Source of the DNA: Mesorhizobium sp. M1C.F.Ca.ET.210.01.1.1
Lineage (GTDB): Bacteria; Pseudomonadota; Alphaproteobacteria; Rhizobiales; Rhizobiaceae
Assembly: GCF_004791585.1 (NCBI RefSeq)
Contig: NZ_SRUU01000009.1
Span: forward strand, 1-64,000
DNA length: 64,000 nucleotides
Reading direction: 5' to 3'
How positions within the stretch are numbered: the stretch's first letter is position 1; every line of letters starts with the position of its first letter. This document shows, in pieces, positions 16,415 through 25,220 of the stretch. The notes under the pieces were generated by a model. It did no database searches. It saw nothing but the letters and a program-made list of their open reading frames with translations, and was not told where the DNA came from. Position numbers and translations under genes: made by a program.

Positions 16415-18250
16415 ATGGCGGCTGAAGCATCGAGCAGCGATCTCGTACAGGTGGTGGCGCTGCTCGCCGCCGGCGTGGTCGCCGTGCCGATCTTCAAGCG
16501 CATGGGCCTGGGCTCCATTCTCGGCTACCTGGCGGCCGGCGTGGTCATCGGACCGTTCGGCCTTCGTGTCTTTTCCGAATCGGAAGCCATCCTTCACGTC
16601 GCCGAGCTCGGCGTCGTCATGTTCCTGTTCATCATCGGCCTGGAAATGCAGCCGTCGCGGCTCTGGGGCCTGCGCCGCGAGATTTTCGGGCTTGGCGCGC
16701 TGCAGGTCGGCGTCTGCGCGGTTCTCTTGACCCTCGTCGGACTGGCCGGGGGTTTTCCGATCGCGCAATCCTTCGTCGCCGGCGCCGGCTTCGTGCTGAC
16801 GTCGACGGCGATCGTCATGCAATTGCTCGAGGAACGCGGCGAGATCGCCACGCCCAAGGGCCAGCGCATCGTCTCGATCCTTCTGCTCGAGGACCTGACG
16901 ATCGTGCCGCTCCTGGCGCTGGTTGCGTTCCTGGCGCCGGGCGGCGCGGAGACCAGCCTGTCCGAGCGGCTGACCGAGATCGGCATCGGCATCGCCGCCA
17001 TCGTCGGCCTCGTCGTGGCCGGCCGCTATCTGCTCAACCCGCTCTTCCGCATCCTGGCCGATGCCCGCGCCCGAGAGGTGATGACGGCCGCTGCCTTGCT
17101 GGTGGTGCTTGGGTCGGCTTTGGCCATGCAGCTTTCCGGCCTGTCGATGGCGATGGGCGCTTTCCTCGCCGGCGTGCTGCTTTCCGAATCGACGTTCCGC
17201 CATCAGCTCGAAGCCGACATCGAGCCGTTCCGAGGCATTCTGCTTGGCCTGTTCTTCCTGGCCGTCGGCATGTCGCTCGACCTCGGCCTCGTCGCCCAGA
17301 ACTGGCGCCTCGTCGCCATCTATGTCGTCGCCTACATGATCATGAAGGCGCTTGGCATCTATATCGTCGCGCGCATGCTGAAGGCAGGCCATCGCGAAGC
17401 GCTCGAGCGCGCCGTCTTCATGGCGCAGGGCGGCGAATTTGCCTTCGTGCTCTATTCTTCTGCGGCCGCGGTCGGCATCATCGACGGCCAGGCCAACGCG
17501 ACGCTGACCGCCATCATCATCATCTCCATGGTGCTGACGCCGCTGGCGATCTTGGCGCTGCGCTATCTCACGCCGCGCGACGAGCAGTCGCTTGAAGGGG
17601 TCGACATCGCCGACGGCCTCACCGGCAGTGTGCTGATCATCGGCTTCGGCCGCTTCGGCCAGATCGCCAGCCAGCCGCTGCTTTTGCGCGGCCTCGACGT
17701 CTCGATCATCGACAACGAAGTCGAGATGATCCAGGCCGCGGCCGATTTCGGCTTCAAGGTCTATTACGGCGACGGCACGCGGCTCGACATCCTGCATGCG
17801 GCCGGCGCCGGCCGGGCGCGTGCCGTGTTGATCTGCGTCGACAAGCCGGAGGCCGCCGTGCGCATCACGCAGCTGATCAAGGCCGAATTCCCGCTGGTCA
17901 CCATCCTGGCACGCGCCTTCGACCGCGGCACCGCGCTGCAGCTCGTTCGCGCCGGTGTGGATTACCAGCTGCGCGAGACCTTCGAATCGGCGCTGGTCTT
18001 CGGCGGCTCGGCGCTGGAAGCGCTGGGCGCCGATCCGGAAGAGGTCGCCGAGGTCATCGAGGATGTCCGCCGCCGCGATGAGGCGCGTTTCGAAACACAA
18101 TTGGCCGAAGGCGTGCGCGCCGGGCAGCGCTTCCTGAAAGGCAATATCGGCACGCCGATCCCAACGCCGCTGACGCAGCCGCGCCGCGCCGGCCGGGCGC
18201 TGAACGAAGAGACGGCCGGCGTGCTGAACAAGGCAGAATCTCAGAACTGA
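16415..18250 (+). CDS. CPA2 monovalent cation:proton antiporter (KefB/YbaL-like)
   Basis: A 611-residue inner-membrane transporter. The first ~390 residues form a CPA2 exchanger domain of about 12 helices, with LGYLAAGVVIGPFGL and FLFIIGLEM. The C terminus has a TrkA-N (RCK) Rossmann domain that begins GSVLIIGFGRFGQIASQPLL and would bind NAD(H). KefB-type proteins move K+ against protons. The start is uncertain: ATG 16415 is chosen, but the frame is open from 16325 and ATG 16379 is also possible. A DUF924 gene follows after 9 bp. Confidence 0.9.
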   Translation: MAAEASSSDLVQVVALLAAGVVAVPIFKRMGLGSILGYLAAGVVIGPFGLRVFSESEAILHVAELGVVMFLFIIGLEMQPSRLWGLRREIFGLGALQVGVCAVLLTLVGLAGGFPIAQSFVAGAGFVLTSTAIVMQLLEERGEIATPKGQRIVSILLLEDLTIVPLLALVAFLAPGGAETSLSERLTEIGIGIAAIVGLVVAGRYLLNPLFRILADARAREVMTAAALLVVLGSALAMQLSGLSMAMGAFLAGVLLSESTFRHQLEADIEPFRGILLGLFFLAVGMSLDLGLVAQNWRLVAIYVVAYMIMKALGIYIVARMLKAGHREALERAVFMAQGGEFAFVLYSSAAAVGIIDGQANATLTAIIIISMVLTPLAILALRYLTPRDEQSLEGVDIADGLTGSVLIIGFGRFGQIASQPLLLRGLDVSIIDNEVEMIQAAADFGFKVYYGDGTRLDILHAAGAGRARAVLICVDKPEAAVRITQLIKAEFPLVTILARAFDRGTALQLVRAGVDYQLRETFESALVFGGSALEALGADPEEVAEVIEDVRRRDEARFETQLAEGVRAGQRFLKGNIGTPIPTPLTQPRRAGRALNEETAGVLNKAESQN

Positions 18251-18259
18251 GGGCAACAC

Positions 18260-18808
18260 ATGGCAGAACTCGACCCGCAAGCGCTTTCCGTCACCAAGTT
18301 CTGGCGCGATGCCGGCGAGGACGCCTGGTTCGAGAAGAGCGACCCCTTCGACACGGATTTGCGCAACCGGTTCCTCGAGCTGCACTATGCCGCCGCCAGG
18401 CGTGAATGCGATGGCTGGAACGCGCATGCCGAGGGATCGCTGGCGCTGATGATCCTGCTCGACCAGTTTCCGCGCAACTGCTTCCGCGGCACCGGGCACA
18501 TGTACGCGACCGATCCGCTGGCCAGGCATTTCGCCGACAAGGCGATCGCCGCCGGCCAGGATCTGCAACTGGAAGAGGTGGTGCGTGTATTCCTCTATCT
18601 GCCCTTCGAGCATTCGGAACTGCTTGCCGACCAGAAGCGTTCGGTGGAACTCACCGCCGCCAAAGCGCCCGAATACCTGAAATATGCCGAAGAGCACCTT
18701 GAGATCATCCAGCGCTTCGGCCGCTTTCCACATCGCAATAGGATGCTCGGCCGCGAGACGACGCCCGAGGAAAAGGCATTCCTCGACGGCGGCGGCTTCT
18801 CCGGCTGA
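18260..18808 (+). CDS. DUF924 family protein
   Basis: A 182-residue, mostly helical cytoplasmic protein. It contains LILLDQFPRNCFRGT-like (here LMILLDQFPRNCFRGTGHMYATD), FLYLPFEHSE and RFGRFPHRN, the three conserved blocks of DUF924. The molecular function is unknown. It starts 9 bp after the antiporter stop and is probably cotranscribed. Its end lies 12 bp from the convergent folK stop. Confidence 0.9.
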   Translation: MAELDPQALSVTKFWRDAGEDAWFEKSDPFDTDLRNRFLELHYAAARRECDGWNAHAEGSLALMILLDQFPRNCFRGTGHMYATDPLARHFADKAIAAGQDLQLEEVVRVFLYLPFEHSELLADQKRSVELTAAKAPEYLKYAEEHLEIIQRFGRFPHRNRMLGRETTPEEKAFLDGGGFSG

Positions 18809-18820
18809 TTGGCTTCGGAT

Positions 18821-19333
18821 CTAGTTGAGCCACCACTCCCGGCCCGACGGCAGCCGCTCGATGCCGGACGTGTCGACGGCGCCGAGCCGTTCCGACACGC
18901 TCCTGCCGCCAACGGCGAGATCGGGCGCGATCTCGACCAGCGGCGCCAGCACGAAAGCCCGCTCCAGCATGCGTGGATGCGGCACCTCGAGCCCGGTTTC
19001 GTGTATCACCCGGTCGCCGAAAACCAGTATGTCGATGTCGATCAGGCGCGGACCCCAGCGCTCCTCGCGCACCCGCTTCAATCGCCTTTCGACATCGAGG
19101 CAAAGGTCGAGCAGGGCGCGCGGCGAGAGCGCCGTCTCGATCGCCGCCGCGGCATTGAGAAAATCCGGCTGGTCGAGCTTGCCCCAGGGCGGCGTGCGGT
19201 AGAGCGAGGAGACGGCGGTGACGCGCGTCCTGTCGTCGCCGTCCAGTATGCGCAGCGCCGCGGCCATGGACTTCGCCGGATCGCCGAGATTGCCGCCGAG
19301 ACTGAGATAGACGGCGCTATTGAGGCCAGACAA
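18821..19333 (-). CDS. folK: Hydroxymethyl-dihydropterin pyrophosphokinase FolK
   Basis: A 170-residue cytoplasmic enzyme that transfers pyrophosphate from ATP to 6-hydroxymethyl-dihydropterin in folate synthesis. Motifs are YLSLGGNLGDP, SSLYRTPPWG, WGPRLIDIDIL (two metal-binding Asp) and VPHPRMLERAFVLAPL. The start is TTG 19333, inside the 3' end of folB (17-bp overlap), because no ATG lies between it and the conserved N terminus. It is the last gene of folP-folB-folK. Confidence 0.95.
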   Translation of the reverse strand: MSGLNSAVYLSLGGNLGDPAKSMAAALRILDGDDRTRVTAVSSLYRTPPWGKLDQPDFLNAAAAIETALSPRALLDLCLDVERRLKRVREERWGPRLIDIDILVFGDRVIHETGLEVPHPRMLERAFVLAPLVEIAPDLAVGGRSVSERLGAVDTSGIERLPSGREWWLN

Positions 19334-19676
19334 CGGTCACCTCGACATGATCGAGCACGCCCGGCACCGGTGCGTTCGGCTTGCGCACCGTGATCTCGGC
19401 CTTCCTGATCTGCGGAAATCGCGCGGCAAGCGCCTTCGCCACTTCGAGCGCCAGCGCCTCGATCAGGAAGCGCCGGTGTCCGGTGATGATCTTCTCGATG
19501 ACCGCGAAGGCAATGCCGTAGTTGACGGTGTCCTCGATGGAGTCCTCCTCCAGCGGGCGGCTGGGCTCGACGGTCAGCTCGGCATCGACATAGAAGCGCT
19601 GGCCAAGCGTCTCCTCTTCGTCCAGCACGCCGTGCCGGGCAAAGAAGGCGCAGTTCTTCATGCGGATGACATACAT
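19317..19676 (-). CDS. folB: Dihydroneopterin aldolase FolB
   Basis: A 119-residue cytoplasmic enzyme that cleaves dihydroneopterin to hydroxymethyl-dihydropterin and glycolaldehyde. It has FFARHGVLDEEETLGQRFYVD with the conserved HGV..E..LGQ, NYG and a C-terminal KPNAPVPGVLDHVEV segment. It starts 2 bp after the folP stop and overlaps folK, so all three folate genes form one translationally coupled unit. Confidence 0.94.
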   Translation of the reverse strand: MYVIRMKNCAFFARHGVLDEEETLGQRFYVDAELTVEPSRPLEEDSIEDTVNYGIAFAVIEKIITGHRRFLIEALALEVAKALAARFPQIRKAEITVRKPNAPVPGVLDHVEVTVVWPQ

Positions 19677-19678
19677 AG

Positions 19679-20533
19679 TCAGCGTCCGGGCGGAAGGTCG
19701 TTTTCGCGTGCCAGCATAGCATCGGCTACCGCCAGCGCATCCACGTTGATTGCGACATCGTGGACGCGAAAAAGGTCGGCTCCCTTGAGCCGCAGGATGA
19801 CGCTGGTGGCCGCGGTGCCGGCCGCGCGCTCGGCCGGCTCGCGCCCGGTGACGCCGCCGATGAAGCGCTTTCGCGATGTCCCCGCCATCAGCGGAAAGCC
19901 GAGCGCCTGAAGTTCGGAGAACCGTGCCATCAGATCGAGGTTTTCCTCCGTCGTTTCCTTGGCGAAGCCGAAGCCGGGGTCGAGCACGATCTGGCCGTCG
20001 GCAACACCGCCGGCGCGCGCGATCTCCAGCGATTTGCGCAGGAACAGGAATTGGTCTTCGATCACATCCGGCAGCTTCTCCCGTTCGCGTCCGGTATGCA
20101 TGATGATCAGTCCCGCGCCGGTCTCGGCCGCGACGCGCGCGATGCCGGGTTCGCGCTGCAGACCCCAGACATCGTTGACGATGTGCGCTCCGGCAGCGAC
20201 GGCGCGCCGCGCGGTATCCTCGCGATAGGTATCGACCGAAATCAGCGCCCCGCCCGATCCTGCGAGCGCCTCGATGACCGGCAGCACCCGCGCCTGCTCT
20301 TCCTCGGCGCTTATCGGGGCAAAGCCCGGACGCGTCGATTCCCCGCCGACATCGATGACGGCCGCCCCCTCTTTGACCATGCGCCGCGCCTGCGCTATCG
20401 CCTTATCCGCCGCGATGAACAGCCCGCCGTCGGAAAAACTGTCGGGCGTGACGTTGAGGATGCCGACGACGACCGCTTTCGGGCCGAGGTCGAGATGGCG
20501 TCCATGCGCGAGTTGCCATCGCCTTGTCGTCAT
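19679..20533 (-). CDS. folP: Dihydropteroate synthase FolP
   Basis: A 284-residue TIM-barrel enzyme that joins p-aminobenzoate to hydroxymethyl-dihydropterin diphosphate; it is the sulfonamide target. Motifs are VGILNVTPDSFSDGG, VIDVGGESTRPGF, ISVDTYRED, IVNDVWG, DPGFGFAKETTEENL and GTSRKRFIG. It is the first gene of the minus-strand folate operon. It diverges from the DUF922 gene with an 84-bp gap between start codons. Confidence 0.96.
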   Translation of the reverse strand: MTTRRWQLAHGRHLDLGPKAVVVGILNVTPDSFSDGGLFIAADKAIAQARRMVKEGAAVIDVGGESTRPGFAPISAEEEQARVLPVIEALAGSGGALISVDTYREDTARRAVAAGAHIVNDVWGLQREPGIARVAAETGAGLIIMHTGREREKLPDVIEDQFLFLRKSLEIARAGGVADGQIVLDPGFGFAKETTEENLDLMARFSELQALGFPLMAGTSRKRFIGGVTGREPAERAAGTAATSVILRLKGADLFRVHDVAINVDALAVADAMLARENDLPPGR

Positions 20534-20617
20534 TGTCCATCAACCATGTGTGATCCGCACGAAATCAATTTCGTTGCGCTGGCAAGGCCCGTAAAGCAAG
20601 GTGCGTGAAGAGGCAAC

Positions 20618-21238
20618 ATGATGAACCGCTCCCTGCCCTGCGTCCTGATGCTCACGCTCGCCGCCATGCCGGCCAGCGCAGCGAATCTGGTGAAGACCTA
20701 CAGCTATTTCAGCGTCGGCGGCCGCACGCTGGACGACATCGAAAAGCAGCTGACGAAGAACGGGCCTGAAGTGAAGAGCACCGGCTCCAGGCACCCGGGC
20801 GCCACGCAGATGGCTTTCACCACCCGCGTCAGCTACGCGCAGACAGCCAGTTCCTGTCGGATCGCCAACGCGCAGGTGACGGTGAAGGTCAAGGTGATCC
20901 TCCCGGAATGGCGGCGTCCGCGCAAGGCCGATCCGGAGGTCAGGCTGTTCTGGGACACACTGTCGGCCGACATCAAGCGCCACGAGGAGCGCCATGTCGA
21001 AATCGCCAAGAACCATGCGCGCGAACTCGAGGACGCGCTGAGGGCGACGTATCCGCAAAAGACCTGCGAAGCCGCGAAGGCCAAAGCCGCCGAGATTTCG
21101 GCCGCCGTCCTCGCCAAGCATGATCGCGCCCAGGTCCAGTTCGACCGTGTCGAAGGCGTCAACTTCGAGAGCCGGATCATCCGGCTTCTGCGCTACCGCA
21201 TGCAGCGCATCCAAAGCGGCCGGTTGCCGCCGGCTTGA
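20618..21238 (+). CDS. DUF922 putative Zn-dependent protease, secreted
   Basis: A 206-residue exported protein with a signal peptide (LPCVLMLTLAAMPASAAN). The mature part shows TYSYFSVGGRTLDDI and KRHEERHVEIAKNH, the HExxH-type HEERH motif of DUF922 that could hold zinc. Two Cys residues (SSCRIAN, KTCEAAK) may form a disulfide. Substrates are unknown. ATG 20618 is used; the next codon is also ATG (20621) and cannot be excluded. Confidence 0.85.
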   Translation: MMNRSLPCVLMLTLAAMPASAANLVKTYSYFSVGGRTLDDIEKQLTKNGPEVKSTGSRHPGATQMAFTTRVSYAQTASSCRIANAQVTVKVKVILPEWRRPRKADPEVRLFWDTLSADIKRHEERHVEIAKNHARELEDALRATYPQKTCEAAKAKAAEISAAVLAKHDRAQVQFDRVEGVNFESRIIRLLRYRMQRIQSGRLPPA

Positions 21239-21326
21239 CCATCGGAGCGGCGGTGCCGGTGAAAGCCAATCCTGTCGAACCATGGTGCCAGATTCGAAAA
21301 ACTTTCGAGCGGCGGTCGAAAACGGC

Positions 21327-21346
21327 CTATATCGAACGACATATAG
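21327..21346. promoter_or_regulatory. Candidate operator upstream of the DHA2 transporter
   Basis: CTATAT (21327-21332) and ATATAG (21341-21346) are inverted with an 8-base gap. They lie 111 bp upstream of the exporter ATG, in a region with several TTCGA half-sites. Drug exporters of this family are often under local repressors, but no regulator gene is adjacent. Confidence 0.25.
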
Positions 21347-21457
21347 CGGGTTCGCCGTCTGGCGGACCTTGCAAACACGAGACACGAGCGACAGGCGAAA
21401 GACGCCCCGGACTGGCTGCTTCGCGCCGGCGCGCACCAGACCTTGAAAGAACGACGC

Positions 21458-22945
21458 ATGGACCAGACCGTCGACAATCGCTCGACGAGGGCGACAACGG
21501 CCACGCCTTCGATCAGCGAGAGCGAGAAGAACGCCATCATCGGCGGCGTGCTCTTGTCGATGCTTTTGGCGGCGCTTGACCAGACCATTGTCGCGCCTGC
21601 TTTGCCGACCATCGCGCGTGCGCTCGGCCATGCCGAATACCTGCCCTGGATCGTGACCGGCTATTTGCTGACGGCCACCGCGATGGCGCCGCTCTACGGC
21701 AAGATTTCGGATGTCTATGGCCGCCGGCCGGTCATCTACGCCGCCATTCTGATCTTTCTTCTGGGATCGCTGGTCAGCGCCCTCGCCCCCAACATGCTGG
21801 TGCTGGTCATCGGCCGGGCGATCCAGGGCGCTGGCGGCGGCGGCCTGTTCGCGCTGGCGCAAACCGTCATCGGCGATCTCGTGCCGCCGCGCGAGCGGGC
21901 TCGCTACGCCGCCTGGATCGCCGGCACCTGGGCGGTCGCCAGCATCGCCGGCCCGCTGCTTGGCGGTGTCTTCGCCGAGCACCTGCACTGGTCGTTGATC
22001 TTCTGGATCAACCTGCCGATCGGCTTGCTGGCGATGGCGATCATCAACAACCCGCTGAAGAAGCTGCCGATCGCGGCCAAACATCACCGCATCGACGGGC
22101 TGGGGGCAATGCTCCTGGTGATCGCCACGGCGCTGCTGCTTCTTGCCCTCAACTGGGGCGGCAGCACCTATCCATGGTTCTCATCGGAGATCCTTGAGCT
22201 GGTGGCCTGCTCGGCCGTTTTCTGGACTTTGTTCGCCGTAAGGCTGCTCAGGGCTGCCGAGCCGCTGATCTCTCTGGAGGTGCTGAGCAATCCCATCGTG
22301 CTCGCCGGGACGCTGTCGATGTTCCTGCTGCAGGCTGCAAACATCGGCGCGTCGGTTTACCTGCCGGTCTATCTGCAGTCGGTCGTCGGCCTTTCGGTCA
22401 GCGAATCCGGGACGGCGATGCTGGGCCTCCTGCTCGGCACCGTCGCCGGCGCTACTTTCAGCGGCCGCATGATCCCACACTTCGTCCATTACAAGCGCAT
22501 CGCCATGGTCGGCCTCATCCTGGCGATCGTCTGCATCGGCGTGCTCAGCGCCATTGCTGGACACGCCTCGCTGATCGAGGTCGAGATCCTGACGACCCTG
22601 GTTGGCGTCGGCAGCGGCACGACCTTCCCGGTCAGCACCGTCTCTGTCCAGAACGCGGTCGATCGCGCCCATCTTGGCGTCGCGACCGGCGTGCTGACAT
22701 TCCTGCGTTCGCTTGGCGGCGCGCTTGGCGTTGCCATACTCGGCGCCGTCGCGCTTGGCTACGGCCTGCCGCTCTCCGCAGAGGGGTCGCAAACGCGTAT
22801 CGAGCTGACATCGGCGATGCCGTTCGTGATGATCTTCCTCGCCGCCGGCATCACGCTTGTCCTGGCATTGATCGCGCTGGCGCTGATGCCGGAAAAGCCG
22901 CTGCGCGGCGTGGAGGAGGACGCGGCGCCCGTGCTCGCCGAATGA
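21458..22945 (+). CDS. DHA2-family MFS drug:proton exporter
   Basis: A 495-residue inner-membrane transporter with 14 predicted helices (EmrB/QacA type). It shows LAALDQTIVAPALPTIARALG (motif D1), GKISDVYGRRPVIY (motif A) and IAGTWAVASIAGPLLGG (motif C of antiporters). The Asp in LDQT is conserved. Substrates cannot be inferred. ATG 21458 (MDQTVDN) is chosen over TTG 21443. The stop is 5 bp from the convergent reductase gene. Confidence 0.9.
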   Translation: MDQTVDNRSTRATTATPSISESEKNAIIGGVLLSMLLAALDQTIVAPALPTIARALGHAEYLPWIVTGYLLTATAMAPLYGKISDVYGRRPVIYAAILIFLLGSLVSALAPNMLVLVIGRAIQGAGGGGLFALAQTVIGDLVPPRERARYAAWIAGTWAVASIAGPLLGGVFAEHLHWSLIFWINLPIGLLAMAIINNPLKKLPIAAKHHRIDGLGAMLLVIATALLLLALNWGGSTYPWFSSEILELVACSAVFWTLFAVRLLRAAEPLISLEVLSNPIVLAGTLSMFLLQAANIGASVYLPVYLQSVVGLSVSESGTAMLGLLLGTVAGATFSGRMIPHFVHYKRIAMVGLILAIVCIGVLSAIAGHASLIEVEILTTLVGVGSGTTFPVSTVSVQNAVDRAHLGVATGVLTFLRSLGGALGVAILGAVALGYGLPLSAEGSQTRIELTSAMPFVMIFLAAGITLVLALIALALMPEKPLRGVEEDAAPVLAE

Positions 22946-22950
22946 TGCCG

Positions 22951-24078
<1,128 letters not shown>

Positions 24079-24399
24079 TCAGCCCTGGCGCTCGGGCACG
24101 CGGACGACGAGTCCGTCGAGCGCGTCGCGCACCTTGATCTGGCAGGACAGGCGCGAGTTCGGCCGGACGTCGTAGGCGAAGTCCAGCATATCCTCCTCCA
24201 TCGCCTCCGGCTCGCCGACTTCGGCTGTCCAAGCCTCGTCGACATAGACATGGCAGGTCGCGCAGGCGCAGGCGCCGCCGCATTCCGCCTCGATGCCGGG
24301 CACCGCGTTGCGGATCGCGTTTTCCATGACGGTCGAGCCGTTTTCGGCCTCCACGTCGAATTGCGTGCCGTCATTGGCAATGTAAGTCAGCTTGGTCAT
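24079..24399 (-). CDS. Adrenodoxin-type [2Fe-2S] ferredoxin
   Basis: A 106-residue electron carrier. The cluster ligands are visible as [14 protein letters not shown] plus the distant SRLSCQI, the C-x5-C-x2-C-x~36-C pattern of adrenodoxin/putidaredoxin-type ferredoxins. The acidic loop [19 protein letters not shown] is typical of partner-binding faces. ATG 24399 follows AGGTGA. It lies just upstream of the NADP reductase, so both may feed a mono- or dioxygenase, or a P450, encoded elsewhere. Confidence 0.93.
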   Translation of the reverse strand: MTKLTYIANDGTQFDVEAENGSTVMENAIRNAVPGIEAECGGACACATCHVYVDEAWTAEVGEPEAMEEDMLDFAYDVRPNSRLSCQIKVRDALDGLVVRVPERQG

Positions 24400-24562
24400 T
24401 GGTCACCTGAGGAGTCGCAGCGGAGATAATCACTCCACCGGACAAGTCAACTGCGGCGGGAAAGCGCCACCAAATGACGTTTTTCAGAAGGTGCCGTTCG
24501 CCGACGCTGGGGCGCGGCGGCCGGATGGAAGCGCATCGCTCGAATCTTCTGAAGCACGACGC

Positions 24563-24937
24563 TTAGCGGCTGATGGCGGCGATAAAGTCCCGTACTTCCT
24601 CGATCAATACGCCAAGTTTTTTCAGGGTGCGGGCGTCCTCGGGCTGCTTTTCGATGGCTGCCGCGCATTCGGCGACGGCAAAAGCGCCGATGCCGCGCGC
24701 CGAGCCTTTCAGGCCGTGTGCCAGGACCACCCGTTCCCTGGCATCGGCGTCGAGGATCTTCTCGCGCACCGAAAGCGCCTGCTGCACGAACAGCGCCAGC
24801 ACCTCCTGTTCGAGCGCGCGATCGTCCATCGTCTGCCGCGCCAGATGGGCGAGATCCACAGGTCGCGACCCTGCCGTTCCCGACGCGTCGCCGCCGGGCA
24901 TGGAAAACGCGATTCCACTTTCACCACGCATACGCAC
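24563..24937 (-). CDS. Hpt-domain phosphotransfer protein
   Basis: A 124-residue protein that is one Hpt domain. The phospho-acceptor His lies in LAHGLKGSARGIGA, with the helix LARQTMDDRALEQEVLALFVQQA before it. Hpt proteins carry phosphate between hybrid kinases and response regulators. The start is GTG 24937, five bases after AGGAG; ATG 24931 is an alternative. It diverges from the GPR/RgsE-like gene. Its kinase is unknown, although CckA-type hybrids are plausible. Confidence 0.85.
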   Translation of the reverse strand: MRMRGESGIAFSMPGGDASGTAGSRPVDLAHLARQTMDDRALEQEVLALFVQQALSVREKILDADARERVVLAHGLKGSARGIGAFAVAECAAAIEKQPEDARTLKKLGVLIEEVRDFIAAISR

Positions 24938-25051
24938 TGCAACTCCTAAAAAGGCGGCGAGCGCCCAAAAAAATAGGCGATCCCGGTCGCCATCGGGTTA
25001 ACGACTGCCAGGGAAAAATGTTGTCACAGAGGCGGCCAAATCACGCTTCCG

Positions 25052-25067
25052 TTAACCCTATATTTAA
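25052..25067. promoter_or_regulatory. Candidate CtrA box upstream of the GPR-like gene
   Basis: TTAACC-CTATA-TTTAA lies in the divergent promoter region. It reads TTAA-N7-TTTA, or TTAA-N8-TTAA, against the CtrA consensus TTAA-N7-TTAA. A second TTAAC half-site occurs near 25000. The match is imperfect. The cell-cycle role of the downstream family makes it worth recording. Confidence 0.4.
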
Positions 25068-25220
25068 AGTTTTACGTATCACCCGGAATGCATGTTTTCT
25101 TTACCCCCGTGTGTCATTACGATACGAACGTCCATTTTCAGCCTCCTGTCTGGGACCAGACAAGCCAGAATCAGGCCAAAATCATAAGTCCCGCGGCAGC
25201 TAGTACAGGGTAGCGAAGGC

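Noticed and set aside
16253..18733. An 826-codon frame antisense to the CPA2 antiporter and DUF924 genes
   Set aside because: The composition is His/Arg/Asp-rich shadow sequence with no motifs. The sense-strand genes have clear family signatures.
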